Origin: an uncultured Bacilli bacterium
GTDB lineage: Bacteria > Bacillota_I > Bacilli_A > RF39 > UBA660
Reading direction: 5' to 3'
Assembly (NCBI GenBank): GCA_934157235.1
Contig: CAKPHH010000003.1
Coordinates: 62,001-126,000, forward strand
Length of the DNA: 64,000 nt
The notes under the pieces: generated by a model
Seen by the model: the letters and a program-made list of their open reading frames with translations, nothing else
What the model was told of the DNA's origin: nothing
Databases searched by the model: none
Program-made: the position numbers and the translations under genes
Part shown: piece after piece, positions 44,647-53,654 of the stretch
How the letters are laid out: each line of letters begins with the position of its first letter
Numbering within the stretch: the stretch's first letter is position 1

Positions 44647-45498
44647 ATATAATTCTTGCAATTCTTGATACTTAGATTGCTCTTTATCGATTCTTGCTTG
44701 TCTTTCTTTTTCTTGTTGTTCTTTCTCTTTTTGTTCTTTAAGAATATTCAATAATAATTTGTAGTCATCAATAGTTAATAAATCATTGTATTGACTAACG
44801 TTTGAGTTTTTTTCTTTTTCAACTTTTATACTGTTATTGATGGCTTTTACTTGGTAAGGTGCTTCTATAGGCTTATAATTGGCAGGTGTTTGAACTACCT
44901 TTTTGACAATGACTTTAGTTGGAACTTTTTCTTTAATAAAGTATGGTTTGATAATTTTGTAAATTATTAAGAATAAAATCCAAGCTATAAATATTGTACT
45001 TGATAATTCAATTAAAGCTTGAGCTGTTTTATTTCCATAGACTGATGTTTGACTGAAAACATCTAATTTATTTTCATTAATTATATTTAGAATTAGGACT
45101 AAAATATAAGTAATGATGCAATACATAGCAATATTTATTTTTTTGATTATTTTTTGAGTTTTTTTATTAAATATGCTTACCCAACAAATAATATTGGTTG
45201 TAATTATGGCTGCTAGATAAATGGCAAGATTAGGGAAATAAATAATTATAAATAAATTATTCATCATGTAATCTAGCATATTACTTAAACTATCTTTATA
45301 AGTATATAATAGTGTCATTACTAATATTATATAGATTGTTACATAAAATATTTTTGTTGTTTTATCGGATTTCTTACTACTTGTTACTAAAATTAGACCT
45401 AAAGCAGCGATTGCAAAAAGAATAATTATGTATAAAGTAGATGACTTTGTTAGATTAAATAAAACACTTAGTTTTTCTATAAATGACAATCTTGCCAT
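44632..45498 (-). CDS. Multispan membrane protein with charged coiled-coil tail
   Basis: This 288-residue protein has about six hydrophobic spans in the first 200 residues. A Lys-rich linker leads into a strongly charged coiled coil (about 235-288, rich in EKEKQ and QEKERQ) that is probably cytoplasmic. I recognise no family. It begins 22 nt downstream of the sortase gene and is likely in the same transcript as the sortase and adhesin, so it may help secretion or localisation of the surface protein. That is inference from order only. Confidence 0.6.
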   Translation of the reverse strand: MARLSFIEKLSVLFNLTKSSTLYIIILFAIAALGLILVTSSKKSDKTTKIFYVTIYIILVMTLLYTYKDSLSNMLDYMMNNLFIIIYFPNLAIYLAAIITTNIICWVSIFNKKTQKIIKKINIAMYCIITYILVLILNIINENKLDVFSQTSVYGNKTAQALIELSSTIFIAWILFLIIYKIIKPYFIKEKVPTKVIVKKVVQTPANYKPIEAPYQVKAINNSIKVEKEKNSNVSQYNDLLTIDDYKLLLNILKEQKEKEQQEKERQARIDKEQSKYQELQELYRSVR

Positions 45499-45520
45499 AA
45501 CCTCACCCTCTTTTTACCTT

Positions 45521-46168
45521 TTAACTTTCTGTTATTTCTTGTAGTTCTGCTATATATATTGTCTGTGTTGTTGACTCATAGTTTGTACAAGTTACTAAAG
45601 TTAATGTTGTTTTGTTGTAATCACGATAAATAGCAATTGTACCAACTTTATCTTGTTTATATATATTTACTATTTTGTAAGCATACTTTTTGTTTTTATA
45701 AGTTACGTATGCATAATCACCTTTATTTAATTTGTATAAGTCATTAAAGAATGCTTTCCAGCTATTTCCAGAATGTCCAGCTATAATTAGATTGCCTTTG
45801 TCAACATCTGGATATGATGATTCTTTAACAACCAAGATGTTTTTATCAATATCATTTTCCTTAGATTTTTTACTGTAGAAACCTTTAGTTAAATTGATTT
45901 TTGGTATATTTAAGTAACCAATATATTGGTCTGTTACGTTATCATCTACTGTTTGATCTTCCTCTTGTTTTGTACCATCATCTTCGATAATGTTTTGAGT
46001 ATTATCAGTATAGAAGACATTGGCCATATAATCATAAGCCATAATTTTTTTTGACTCAATATAGTTATAAGAAAGAAAGAATCCTCCAATTAGTATTACT
46101 AATGCACAGATCGTACTTGTCACACTAGGAGAGATTCTTGATTTCTTTTTTTTATTGTTCTTTGGCAT
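45521..46168 (-). CDS. Class D-like sortase
   Basis: This 215-residue protein has one N-terminal span, a linker and a sortase catalytic domain: IGYLNIPKINLTKGF, LIIAGHSGN with His near residue 131, and TLTLVTCTNYES with Cys near residue 193. Sortases link surface proteins to the wall at an LPxTG-like signal. The third catalytic residue, an Arg just before the last strand in most sortases, is not obvious: the segment reads TTQTIYIAEL. Its start overlaps the 3' end of the adhesin gene by 17 nt, so the adhesin is the obvious substrate. Confidence 0.87.
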   Translation of the reverse strand: MPKNNKKKKSRISPSVTSTICALVILIGGFFLSYNYIESKKIMAYDYMANVFYTDNTQNIIEDDGTKQEEDQTVDDNVTDQYIGYLNIPKINLTKGFYSKKSKENDIDKNILVVKESSYPDVDKGNLIIAGHSGNSWKAFFNDLYKLNKGDYAYVTYKNKKYAYKIVNIYKQDKVGTIAIYRDYNKTTLTLVTCTNYESTTQTIYIAELQEITES

Positions 46169-47678
46169 TTTTTGCTACAAATCCAACAGTAGTTCCAATT
46201 AATAATATACCAATTATAGTCATGATAATTGAGCTTGATGCTGTATCTGGTACTGGTACTTCTGGATAGTTATAGAATGTAACTTGATGTGTAGCATGAT
46301 CCTCATCAATTGTTATTGTAATGATGTCATTACTTTTCTTATAACCATTTGGTGCAGATATTTCTTCGATTGTATAAGTACCATCACTTAAATCTGTAAA
46401 TACTTTTGGATCAGTTGTAGTTTCAAATCTTGCTACTTCTTCACCTTTTGCATTTTTAACTACTAGGACAGCTCCTGCTAAAGCTTTTCCTGTAGAACCA
46501 TCAATTTTTGTGATTGTTACAGCTGTTGATTTAGCTTCATTATATACTTTAATTGTTAAATTTTTATTAGTATTAGTAATTGTAAATGATACTGGTTCTT
46601 TAAGTGTTTTGTATCCTGTTGGTGCTGCTACTTCTTCAACTGTATATGTACCATTTTTTAAGTTAGTAATTACATGAGCTTTTGTTGTTGATTTCCATCT
46701 TGTAATTTCGTTACCATTAGAATCTTTTAAAACTAGTGTTGCTCCAGCTAAGGCTTTATTTGTAGCCTTATCTAATTTGATAATACTTACTTTTGTTGTA
46801 GTTAATGTTAATTTAGCAGTAGCTGAAACATTTTGTGTTTCTGGACTTAAAACTGATGGGAAACAGTTTTGCATTTTACTATTTGATGGCTTATATTCAT
46901 AGGCTTTGTTTACTGTTCCTGTTGCACTTACTGTTACAGTTAAGTCAAGACTTGTACCAGTTACATTAGAAGCTGGAACTTTTACCTTAAATTTTTCACC
47001 TTTGTTAAATTTTGTCTTACTATTACCAGAGGCGTCTACAACAATTGTTCCGGTAGGTGCATTTTTAAGTGATACATTGTAAGTACTGATATTACTTGAT
47101 GTTACATTGAAATATTCTGATTCGAAATATTTTGAATCGCTTGTTAATGTCATTTCCTTAGTTGAAGTTGATAGTGAAATACTTGTTTTAGCATAACCAT
47201 TTGCTCTAGCTTGTTTTGCTCCAGCAACTAAGTCTTTTACGTATTTACGAATGTTATTAGGATCACTTGATGTTTCTTTAAATGCTTTTGTTAAGTTTGA
47301 GGAACCTGTTGTATCATCTAGATACCACCAAACTGCAGTTTGTGTAATATAATAGTCTTTTGAAGAATCTCCTGTAATACTTGTTTTAGGATAACCATGT
47401 TCCATTAAATAAGCAAAGCCAGCATCTAGTTCACCAACTAATGTAGCTGTTACATTTTGGCTTGTTGCTTTATGATAATCTAAGCAGTATACATATTCTC
47501 CTGATGATAATACTTTTGTTTTGAATGATAAGTTTGCTAGATAAGCAGGTAATTTTACACCTGCACCTAACGAAATTGTTTGTGCTACGGCACTAACGTT
47601 TAAGATGTTTGTTGTCATTATGATTCCTGTTAAAATCATAACTACTAATAATTTTAAACCTTTAAATAATTTTTTCAT
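46152..47678 (-). CDS. Wall-anchored thioester-domain adhesin with two CnaB-like repeats
   Basis: A signal peptide (about 30 residues, ending NVSA) is followed by an N-terminal thioester domain with YVYCLDYH (Cys near residue 64) and YITQTAVWWYLD (Gln near residue 112), the Cys-Gln pair that forms an internal thioester and can bond covalently to host targets. Two CnaB/SpaA-like domains follow (IIKLDKATNKALAGATL and ITKIDGSTGKALAGAVL, each with a later YTVEE or YTIEE Glu for isopeptide bonds). The end is VPDTAS, a hydrophobic span and KNAKEQ, a sortase sorting signal. The ATG at 47678 is preceded by AGAAGG. Confidence 0.9.
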   Translation of the reverse strand: MKKLFKGLKLLVVMILTGIIMTTNILNVSAVAQTISLGAGVKLPAYLANLSFKTKVLSSGEYVYCLDYHKATSQNVTATLVGELDAGFAYLMEHGYPKTSITGDSSKDYYITQTAVWWYLDDTTGSSNLTKAFKETSSDPNNIRKYVKDLVAGAKQARANGYAKTSISLSTSTKEMTLTSDSKYFESEYFNVTSSNISTYNVSLKNAPTGTIVVDASGNSKTKFNKGEKFKVKVPASNVTGTSLDLTVTVSATGTVNKAYEYKPSNSKMQNCFPSVLSPETQNVSATAKLTLTTTKVSIIKLDKATNKALAGATLVLKDSNGNEITRWKSTTKAHVITNLKNGTYTVEEVAAPTGYKTLKEPVSFTITNTNKNLTIKVYNEAKSTAVTITKIDGSTGKALAGAVLVVKNAKGEEVARFETTTDPKVFTDLSDGTYTIEEISAPNGYKKSNDIITITIDEDHATHQVTFYNYPEVPVPDTASSSIIMTIIGILLIGTTVGFVAKNAKEQ

Positions 47679-47708
47679 TTTCACCCTTCTCCCCTCAAAT
47701 GTGGCTAT

Positions 47709-47737
47709 ATTATATCATACTTTTTAATTTTTTGCAA
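47709..47737 (-). promoter_or_regulatory. Promoter of the adhesin-sortase operon
   Basis: On the minus strand TTGCAA (47737-47732), 17 bp and TATAAT (47714-47709) lie about 30 nt upstream of the adhesin start codon. Confidence 0.8.
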
Positions 47738-47749
47738 CCTGAACCATGT

Positions 47750-48286
47750 TTAATTTAATTTTCCTTCATAAAGAATACAATCAGTTATATCGATAATTGT
47801 GTAGTTATCATCATCAATAACCATATAACTGGCAGGATCTTTACCTAATGGTAAGGAGATTGAACCAGGATTAATATAAGTATTAGTACCTTTGGTAGTA
47901 ACTTTGGCAATATGAGTATGTCCAAGAAGTAAAGTTGTATTTTCTTTTTGCCAATGGTCTTCATTATAAACATGGCCATGCGTTAGATAAAGATCTTTAT
48001 CATTTAATTTAACATTAAAATAATCAGGAATTATATCAAATGATTCATCGTGAATATTAATGTATTCATCGCAATTTCCCTTCATACAGACCATTTTATC
48101 AGAAAAAGCATCTAAAAACTCTTCTACATATTTTGGATCATAATCCTTTTGATTAGTGTTGCCATAGTTGTAATATAAATCGCCCAAAACGATTAGGCCA
48201 TCACATCGTAAATCAAAAAATTTTTCTTTTATTAATGGTAAATTTGTTTTTATTCCATGTATATCTGAAATTACTAGTACTCTCAT
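47750..48286 (-). CDS. YfcE/MJ0936-type metallophosphodiesterase
   Basis: This 178-residue calcineurin-like phosphoesterase has the metal motifs in order: VISDIHG (Asp, His), IVLGDLYY (Asp), MKGNCDEY (Asn) and LTHGHVY plus LLGHTHIA (His). The family is YfcE-like, with phosphodiesterase activity on simple substrates and unknown true substrate. It is transcribed alone, divergently from the solute-binding protein gene. Length and motifs are complete. Confidence 0.92.
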   Translation of the reverse strand: MRVLVISDIHGIKTNLPLIKEKFFDLRCDGLIVLGDLYYNYGNTNQKDYDPKYVEEFLDAFSDKMVCMKGNCDEYINIHDESFDIIPDYFNVKLNDKDLYLTHGHVYNEDHWQKENTTLLLGHTHIAKVTTKGTNTYINPGSISLPLGKDPASYMVIDDDNYTIIDITDCILYEGKLN

Positions 48287-48365
48287 ATTTTCCTCTTTCT
48301 TTCTACTTAATAATATAACATAAAATAGTAATTATTCATATAATATTTTAGTTGAAAGGAGATTT

Positions 48366-49364
48366 ATGAAAAAGAATATTTTATATTATTGTTTGTTTCT
48401 TGTTTTAGTTTTTTTGATGGTTGGTTCACTATTTTTAGATTTTAACCATTCTAAGAAAAATGAGAATAAAAGAACAAAAGTGACGTTGGCAGAGGTTGCC
48501 CATACAATTTTCTATGCTCCACAGTATGTTGCTATTGAAAAAGGTTATTTTAAGGAAGTTGGAATTGATATAGAACTTATTTTAACTGCTGGTGCTGATA
48601 AAGTTACAGCAGCTGTATTATCAGGTGATGCTGATATTGGTTTTTGTGGAAGTGAAGGAACAATTTATGTTTATAATGCAAAAGAAAAAGACTATTTAAA
48701 GACTTTTGCACAACTTACACAAAAAGATGGATCATTCTTAGTATCTAGAGAAAAAATTGATAATTTTACTTTGAATGATTTAAAGGGAAAAAGTGTTATT
48801 GGAGGACGTGCTGGTGGTATGCCAGAGATGACTTTTGAATGGGCACTTAAACAGAATAGAATTGATCCAAAAAATGATTTAGAGATAGATACTTCTATTG
48901 CTTTTGCAGCAATGGGTGGAGCATTTATTTCTGGTCAAGGAGACTTTGTTACATTATTTGAGCCTAATGCCTTAGAAATAGAACAACAAGGATATGGATA
49001 TGTTGTTGCTAGTATCGGAGAACTTGGTGGAGTTGTTCCTTATACATCTTATTCAGCAAGAGAAAGTTATATTGAGAAAAATAGTGATTTGATTAGTAAT
49101 TTTACAAAGGCAATTCAGAAAGGATTAGACTTTGTACATAATAGTTCTGACAAAGAAGTAGCAGAAGCAATACTTAGTCAATTTCCTGATACTTCACTAA
49201 ATGATTTAGAAAAAGTAGTTGCTAGATATAGAAAGATAGATGCTTGGCCTAAGACCACTAAATTTAGTGAAGAATCATTTGATCATTTACAAGATATTAT
49301 GATAGATAATGGTGTTTTAAATAGTAAAGTTTCATACGATAAATTGATTTATAGTGAGAAGTAA
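48366..49364 (+). CDS. ABC transporter solute-binding protein, NMT1/SsuA-like
   Basis: This 332-residue protein has the NMT1/TauA-SsuA fold: TIFYAPQYVAIEKGYFKEVG, a GDADIGFCG ligand-loop segment, LKGKSVIGGRAGGMPE and EPNALEIEQQGYG. The N-terminus has one hydrophobic span but no lipobox Cys, so it probably stays as a membrane-anchored binding protein. No ATPase or permease is adjacent. The only matching pair in the window is the SsuBC-like set at 60705-62241. The ligand (sulfonate, pyrimidine precursor, nitrile or other) is not predictable. A TATAAT at 48339 precedes a GGAG site. Confidence 0.82.
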   Translation: MKKNILYYCLFLVLVFLMVGSLFLDFNHSKKNENKRTKVTLAEVAHTIFYAPQYVAIEKGYFKEVGIDIELILTAGADKVTAAVLSGDADIGFCGSEGTIYVYNAKEKDYLKTFAQLTQKDGSFLVSREKIDNFTLNDLKGKSVIGGRAGGMPEMTFEWALKQNRIDPKNDLEIDTSIAFAAMGGAFISGQGDFVTLFEPNALEIEQQGYGYVVASIGELGGVVPYTSYSARESYIEKNSDLISNFTKAIQKGLDFVHNSSDKEVAEAILSQFPDTSLNDLEKVVARYRKIDAWPKTTKFSEESFDHLQDIMIDNGVLNSKVSYDKLIYSEK

Positions 49365-49391
49365 GAAAAGTTAGATTGATTTATAAATAGA

Positions 49392-49425
49392 AAAGCTCAA
49401 CTTGATTGATTCAGGTTGAGTTTTA
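49392..49425. terminator. Bidirectional terminator between convergent genes
   Basis: AAAGCTCAACTTGA pairs with TTCAGGTTGAGTTTT (one G-U type mismatch) around a short TTGA loop, with T-rich sequence on one side and A-rich on the other. It serves the binding-protein gene and the exporter gene set. Confidence 0.8.
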
Positions 49426-50076
49426 TTTATGTTTTTTCTTAACATCAACTATTTGTATAGTATTATTCTCAAACTTGTAGACAATGTCTGCTAACTTTTC
49501 AAGGTCTTCTTTATCATGAGTTGCAATTAGTATGATTTTATTTTTCTTTTTTAGTTCTAATAATAATTTTCTTATTTTATCTACAGTACTTTCTTCTATA
49601 CCTCTGAATGGTTCATCTAAAATTATTAGTTCTGGATCCTCCATAAGAACTTGAGCAAGACCTAGTTTCTGCTTCATACCTAAAGAATAAGTCCTATACT
49701 TTTTATCTTTGTCTTCATATAAATTTACGTCTTTTAGAGTTTTTTCAATATCTTCTTTTGTGATTTTCCTTTGAATATTTGCTAGTACTTCTAAATTTTC
49801 ATATCCTGTTAAATCCGGTAGAAAACTAGGATTTTCTATTAGTGCCCTAGTATTTGGAGCAAATACACCTTCTTTAATAATATCATGATTATCAAATTCA
49901 ATACTACCAGTTGTAGGTTTATAAAAACCACAAATCATTTTTAATAATACACTTTTTCCAGAACCATTTTTACCAATTAGTCCGTATATTTTGCCATTGT
50001 TAAATTCTAAATTGATATTATTTAAAACTTCTACTTCTTTAAATGATTTAGAAACATTTTTTACTTGAATTTTCAT
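49423..50076 (-). CDS. ABC exporter ATPase
   Basis: This 217-residue ATPase has Walker A GKNGSGKSVLLK, signature YSLGMKQKLGLAQVL and Walker B LIILDEPFRGIEES. This is the BcrA/CcmA-like type used by ABC-2 exporters for bacteriocins, antibiotics or peptides. Three membrane genes precede it on the same strand with 3-nt or overlapping spacing, and an XRE regulator heads the cluster. It presumably powers one or more of these permeases. Substrate unknown. Confidence 0.88.
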   Translation of the reverse strand: MKIQVKNVSKSFKEVEVLNNINLEFNNGKIYGLIGKNGSGKSVLLKMICGFYKPTTGSIEFDNHDIIKEGVFAPNTRALIENPSFLPDLTGYENLEVLANIQRKITKEDIEKTLKDVNLYEDKDKKYRTYSLGMKQKLGLAQVLMEDPELIILDEPFRGIEESTVDKIRKLLLELKKKNKIILIATHDKEDLEKLADIVYKFENNTIQIVDVKKKHK

Positions 50077-50079
50077 AAG

Positions 50080-50757
50080 TTACTTTTTCTCCTTTTCAAA
50101 TATGTAATAATAATTTTTTTTGAAATAAACTTTATTAAGTAAATAAAATAAAACTGATATAAACAAAAATATTAATATGTTAAAATGATGAGTATTAATT
50201 AAAGTAAGAAGCAATATGGATGTTAATAGAAAGATTATTTTGATATAGTTGTTTTTAATAATATAAATAAATGTTGTGATTTGTTGAAAAGAGATACTAA
50301 AAATAAGGGAATAAAGTAAATATTTAAAAAATAAAATTATTGATATTTTAAAATTACTATAGAAACAAAGAAAGAATATAGTTATTACGATATGAGTAAT
50401 TGCCTTAAATATTATAGTAATGATGCTAATGGAGATAGTTTTTGTAGTATACCAGGTATTTATACTTGTTCGTAAAAATATGTTACTGAGATTATTCTTT
50501 AGTTCTGTTGTAATTAAGTAGAAATTAATATAGGATATGATTGCTAAGTGATAGATAATGATCAGTACTGAAAGAAGGTTTAAATCTGATGATATTCTTA
50601 ATCCTAAAGATTCTAAATATACTTTATCCACTTGCATATGATTTAGATTTTTTTGAAAAATAATGAAAAAAAACAGTATCATGAAGTATAAAATTATATA
50701 TTTTATTTTACTCTTTATAAGTGATTTAAAATTTTTATAAAAATAGTTCTTTATCAT
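50080..50757 (-). CDS. ABC exporter membrane subunit (third)
   Basis: This 225-residue protein is very hydrophobic, with about six spans and Lys/Asn-rich loops. No conserved motif I can name. Its start overlaps the stop of the previous gene (ATGA) and its stop is 3 nt from the ATPase start, so it belongs to the exporter. The small size and three separate membrane genes suggest a multi-subunit ABC-2 permease. Confidence 0.7.
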   Translation of the reverse strand: MIKNYFYKNFKSLIKSKIKYIILYFMILFFFIIFQKNLNHMQVDKVYLESLGLRISSDLNLLSVLIIIYHLAIISYINFYLITTELKNNLSNIFLRTSINTWYTTKTISISIITIIFKAITHIVITIFFLCFYSNFKISIILFFKYLLYSLIFSISFQQITTFIYIIKNNYIKIIFLLTSILLLTLINTHHFNILIFLFISVLFYLLNKVYFKKNYYYIFEKEKK

Positions 50758-51521
50758 TTACTCACCTGCTTTATGTTTTTATAGGTACATTGAAATAGAA
50801 CAAAAATAAGAAGTAATAATATAAAAATATATACCGTATTTATTGTAAGAGCATAGACAAAACTTGAGTATTTTTGAGATGTTAGGTAGTCTATTAAATT
50901 TACTTTTAAACTGTTATTAATGTTGTTAGAGTCATATAATATTGTTCCAAAGATAAAACTTATATAATACAAAATATTAATGATAGTTAAAATATTTTTA
51001 TTTACGACATTTAATAAAACTACATTTATTATAGAAATGAGAATTAATATTACTGTGTTTTTAAAAATAAAAATTAGAACATAAACTACATTTATAATTT
51101 TATAATTTTCTATATTGGTAAGTCCTAAATCGTGGCCACAGAAAATATTTAGTCCGATTAGTAACATAAAAAGTTGAAGAAGTAGTATTAAAATATTATT
51201 GAAAATTGTACTATTAATTAATTCTTTCAGATATTTCTTTTTTGAACTAAGACGAATAATATAAAAATCACTACTATTAAAGTATGTATATGTATTTAAA
51301 GTATTGGCAAAGAGAAGGACTAATATTATGACTATAAATATTCTGTTATTTAAAATCGATAAGAGTCCTGGTATGTATTGTAAGTATCTGCCATTAACAT
51401 AAGGCATTGTACTAGTAGTGAAAAATGAAAAAATAATCATAAAAATAAAGATAAATTTGAAACTTTGTGACTTGGTATAATAGTTAAAGTTTGAACTATA
51501 TAATTTGAGTTTATCCTTCAA
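50754..51521 (-). CDS. ABC exporter membrane subunit (second)
   Basis: This 255-residue hydrophobic protein has six predicted spans, with an early charged segment SKKKYLKELINSTIFNN between spans, as in ABC-2 permeases where a coupling helix meets the ATPase. It overlaps the previous gene by 11 nt and the next by 4 nt. It ends with TGA, which is followed in frame at once by TAA. Substrate unknown. Confidence 0.7.
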   Translation of the reverse strand: MKDKLKLYSSNFNYYTKSQSFKFIFIFMIIFSFFTTSTMPYVNGRYLQYIPGLLSILNNRIFIVIILVLLFANTLNTYTYFNSSDFYIIRLSSKKKYLKELINSTIFNNILILLLQLFMLLIGLNIFCGHDLGLTNIENYKIINVVYVLIFIFKNTVILILISIINVVLLNVVNKNILTIINILYYISFIFGTILYDSNNINNSLKVNLIDYLTSQKYSSFVYALTINTVYIFILLLLIFVLFQCTYKNIKQVSK

Positions 51522-52401
51522 GACTAATTAATACCTCCTCTTCATTTTTATAAGTATTTAGTAAAATAATAAAACTTGATATTACTAGAAATATTGAATA
51601 AATAATTAATAGTGATAGGTTTGGAATATCATAGTAGATGTATATTCCAAGTAGACTTAATAAGCCAGAATACTTTGTAAGATTAAGGTCTTTAAAAATA
51701 AAGCCACCGATAATACTTTCTAAAATTATATCCAATACTATAAATAGCAAATATCCTGATATTGTTGCGACTAATCTACTCTTATTTTTCTTAATACAAA
51801 TAAGGGCTAAATTACAATAGAAAATACTATGTAGAAAAATAACTAGAATGTATGTTACCATTAAATATGGAAGATTAGAGGTTAAATTTTTAGCAACCAT
51901 TAACTTTGAAGTATCATTAAAATCTAAATTTCCGGATAGAACACAAGAAAGTATAAATAAAACAATAAAAATTATTGGTAAGATAGTGGCATTTTTTAGT
52001 GAAGTTAAAATAAGTTTTTTTAAGTAGACTTTGTAAGGTTCTCTTTGTAGTTTGTATTTTATAAATTCAGAATGTAGTTCACTATGTATGCTTGAGATAA
52101 CGACAAAGATTACTATTAAGGAACCAAACCATTGAAGATAATTAATACTATAATTATTTATAATATAGAAAAATATTACTATGGCATTAGGCGTTAGAGA
52201 GGTTCCTTTAATATATTCACTACATAGTTTTGTTTCGTTTTTATATTCTGCACTATGTTCACATAAGTCTACCATTTCATCATAACTTAGTTGAGTTTCA
52301 TTTAAGTACTCTCGATATTGCAAAGTACATATTACTACCCATACTATTAACAGTGATAAAATGATAAAAAATGTTTTATTTTTTCTTAAATTTTTTTTCA
52401 T
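51511..52401 (-). CDS. ABC exporter membrane subunit (first)
   Basis: This 296-residue protein has one N-terminal span, an extracytoplasmic loop of about 55 residues containing two Cys (DLCEHSAEYKNETKLCSEY, possibly disulfide-linked), then five or more spans with a cytoplasmic KYKLQREPYKVYLKKLI coupling-type segment. It fits an ABC-2 permease. It is the first gene after the regulator, so it is probably the main regulated product. No family name is safe beyond that. Confidence 0.7.
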   Translation of the reverse strand: MKKNLRKNKTFFIILSLLIVWVVICTLQYREYLNETQLSYDEMVDLCEHSAEYKNETKLCSEYIKGTSLTPNAIVIFFYIINNYSINYLQWFGSLIVIFVVISSIHSELHSEFIKYKLQREPYKVYLKKLILTSLKNATILPIIFIVLFILSCVLSGNLDFNDTSKLMVAKNLTSNLPYLMVTYILVIFLHSIFYCNLALICIKKNKSRLVATISGYLLFIVLDIILESIIGGFIFKDLNLTKYSGLLSLLGIYIYYDIPNLSLLIIYSIFLVISSFIILLNTYKNEEEVLISLEG

Positions 52402-52441
52402 ATTATCACTCCTTGTCTTTATTTTAATATATTAATAAAAG

Positions 52442-52470
52442 AAAAGACTAGAACTTGTTAGGTTCTAGTC
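52442..52470 (-). terminator. Terminator after the XRE regulator gene
   Basis: On the minus strand GACTAGAAC / GTTCTAGTC is a perfect 9-bp stem with a 7-nt loop, followed by TTTTCTTTT. It overlaps the gene's TGA stop. Confidence 0.85.
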
Positions 52471-53560
52471 AGGATAGTAGGTATTTGTTTAGGTAATTAT
52501 TGGTAAAACTTTGATGTAGTTTGTCATCTTTATCAGATGAAGTTTCTGTAGAAATAATTTTTGTATTATTTGACTTTTGATAAAATAAATGATCTGTTTT
52601 TAAGAAATAAAACCACTCTTCTTTTTGATTGTCTTCTGTTTTAATTACTTCTAATTGTTTTTCTTCTTCAAAATATACGAAGATAAGATTGGCAGTTTCA
52701 TAGATATAACCATCCCTATCTTTTTTGCCTTTACTTTTGATACTTTCAATTATATTCTTTTTCTCTGGAGTTAATTCTGATTTAGTAGTTTTTGAAGAAG
52801 TACCATCTGATATTTTAGTTTTCTTTTGAAAGATGATGTTATTATTTGAAAAGTCTTTTGTTACATTTAATTTTATTGTTTCTTTTTGGGAGTTAGAAAA
52901 AGTTATTTGAAGATATAAATTTTTAATTATAGTGTTTACTTTGTCAAATGGAAAATAAGCATCATAACCATAATAGTCAGTTAGAAGAAGGCTTTCTGAC
53001 TCTGTTTCAACAAGTAAATTGTCTTTATTTTTTATCGTATAATATAATTTTATTTTGGATATTTTTACATTTGGTTCATGAGTTATTTCACCTAATCTAA
53101 AATATGTCTTTTGTCTTGTAGTGATAAACATACCATTGGTAGTTGCAAAATTTTTCCCTTCGCCATCTACTCTATAAACTTTTATAGAATTATAGGAATT
53201 GATAAAATAATATGTTAAAAAGGCGATAAGTAGTATTAATATTACTGCTGCAAAAGTAAGAGATATTTTCTTAATTTTTTTGCTTTTTTCGTTAGTTTCA
53301 TCTAATATATTTAAAGTTACTTTTTCAAGTGTTTTTATGCTCTTTTTTGGGATTTTTTCTCCGGCTAATATTTCATTAATTGATACAGTGAATATTTCAC
53401 TTAGTTTTATTAATACGGAAGAGTCCGGAATAGTTATTCCTCGTTCCCATTTACTTACTGCTTGTCTACTTATTGGAATCATGTCGGCTAATTGAGTTTG
53501 ACTGAGATTCTTTTTCTTACGTAAACTACAGATAAACTTACCTATTTTTTGTTGGTCCAT
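52469..53560 (-). CDS. Membrane-anchored XRE-family regulator
   Basis: The N-terminal helix-turn-helix (residues about 8-62: IGKFICSLRKKKNLSQTQLA, SRQAVSKWERG) is a standard Cro/CI-type DNA-binding unit. Residues about 98-120 form one membrane span, and residues 125-363 form an extracytoplasmic beta-rich domain with a Thr/Lys linker. This is a one-component transmembrane regulator: a signal outside the cell can change binding at the nearby exporter promoter. It is followed by its own terminator, so the exporter genes downstream start at their own promoter. Signal unknown. Confidence 0.85.
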   Translation of the reverse strand: MDQQKIGKFICSLRKKKNLSQTQLADMIPISRQAVSKWERGITIPDSSVLIKLSEIFTVSINEILAGEKIPKKSIKTLEKVTLNILDETNEKSKKIKKISLTFAAVILILLIAFLTYYFINSYNSIKVYRVDGEGKNFATTNGMFITTRQKTYFRLGEITHEPNVKISKIKLYYTIKNKDNLLVETESESLLLTDYYGYDAYFPFDKVNTIIKNLYLQITFSNSQKETIKLNVTKDFSNNNIIFQKKTKISDGTSSKTTKSELTPEKKNIIESIKSKGKKDRDGYIYETANLIFVYFEEEKQLEVIKTEDNQKEEWFYFLKTDHLFYQKSNNTKIISTETSSDKDDKLHQSFTNNYLNKYLLS

Positions 53561-53616
53561 ACTGTTTCTCCTACTCGTTTGTTTTATTTGATTTTACTAT
53601 ACCATTTTTCCGGCAA

Positions 53617-53646
53617 ATAAAAAAGCCCAAGTTTTTGAGCTTTTTT
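53617..53646. terminator. Terminator after the YfcC-family antiporter gene
   Basis: AAAAAAGCCCAA pairs with TTGAGCTTTTTT around GTTT with one mismatch, between the stop at 53655 and the next gene's promoter. It ends the arginine operon. Confidence 0.85.
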
Positions 53647-53654
53647 GTTAACTA

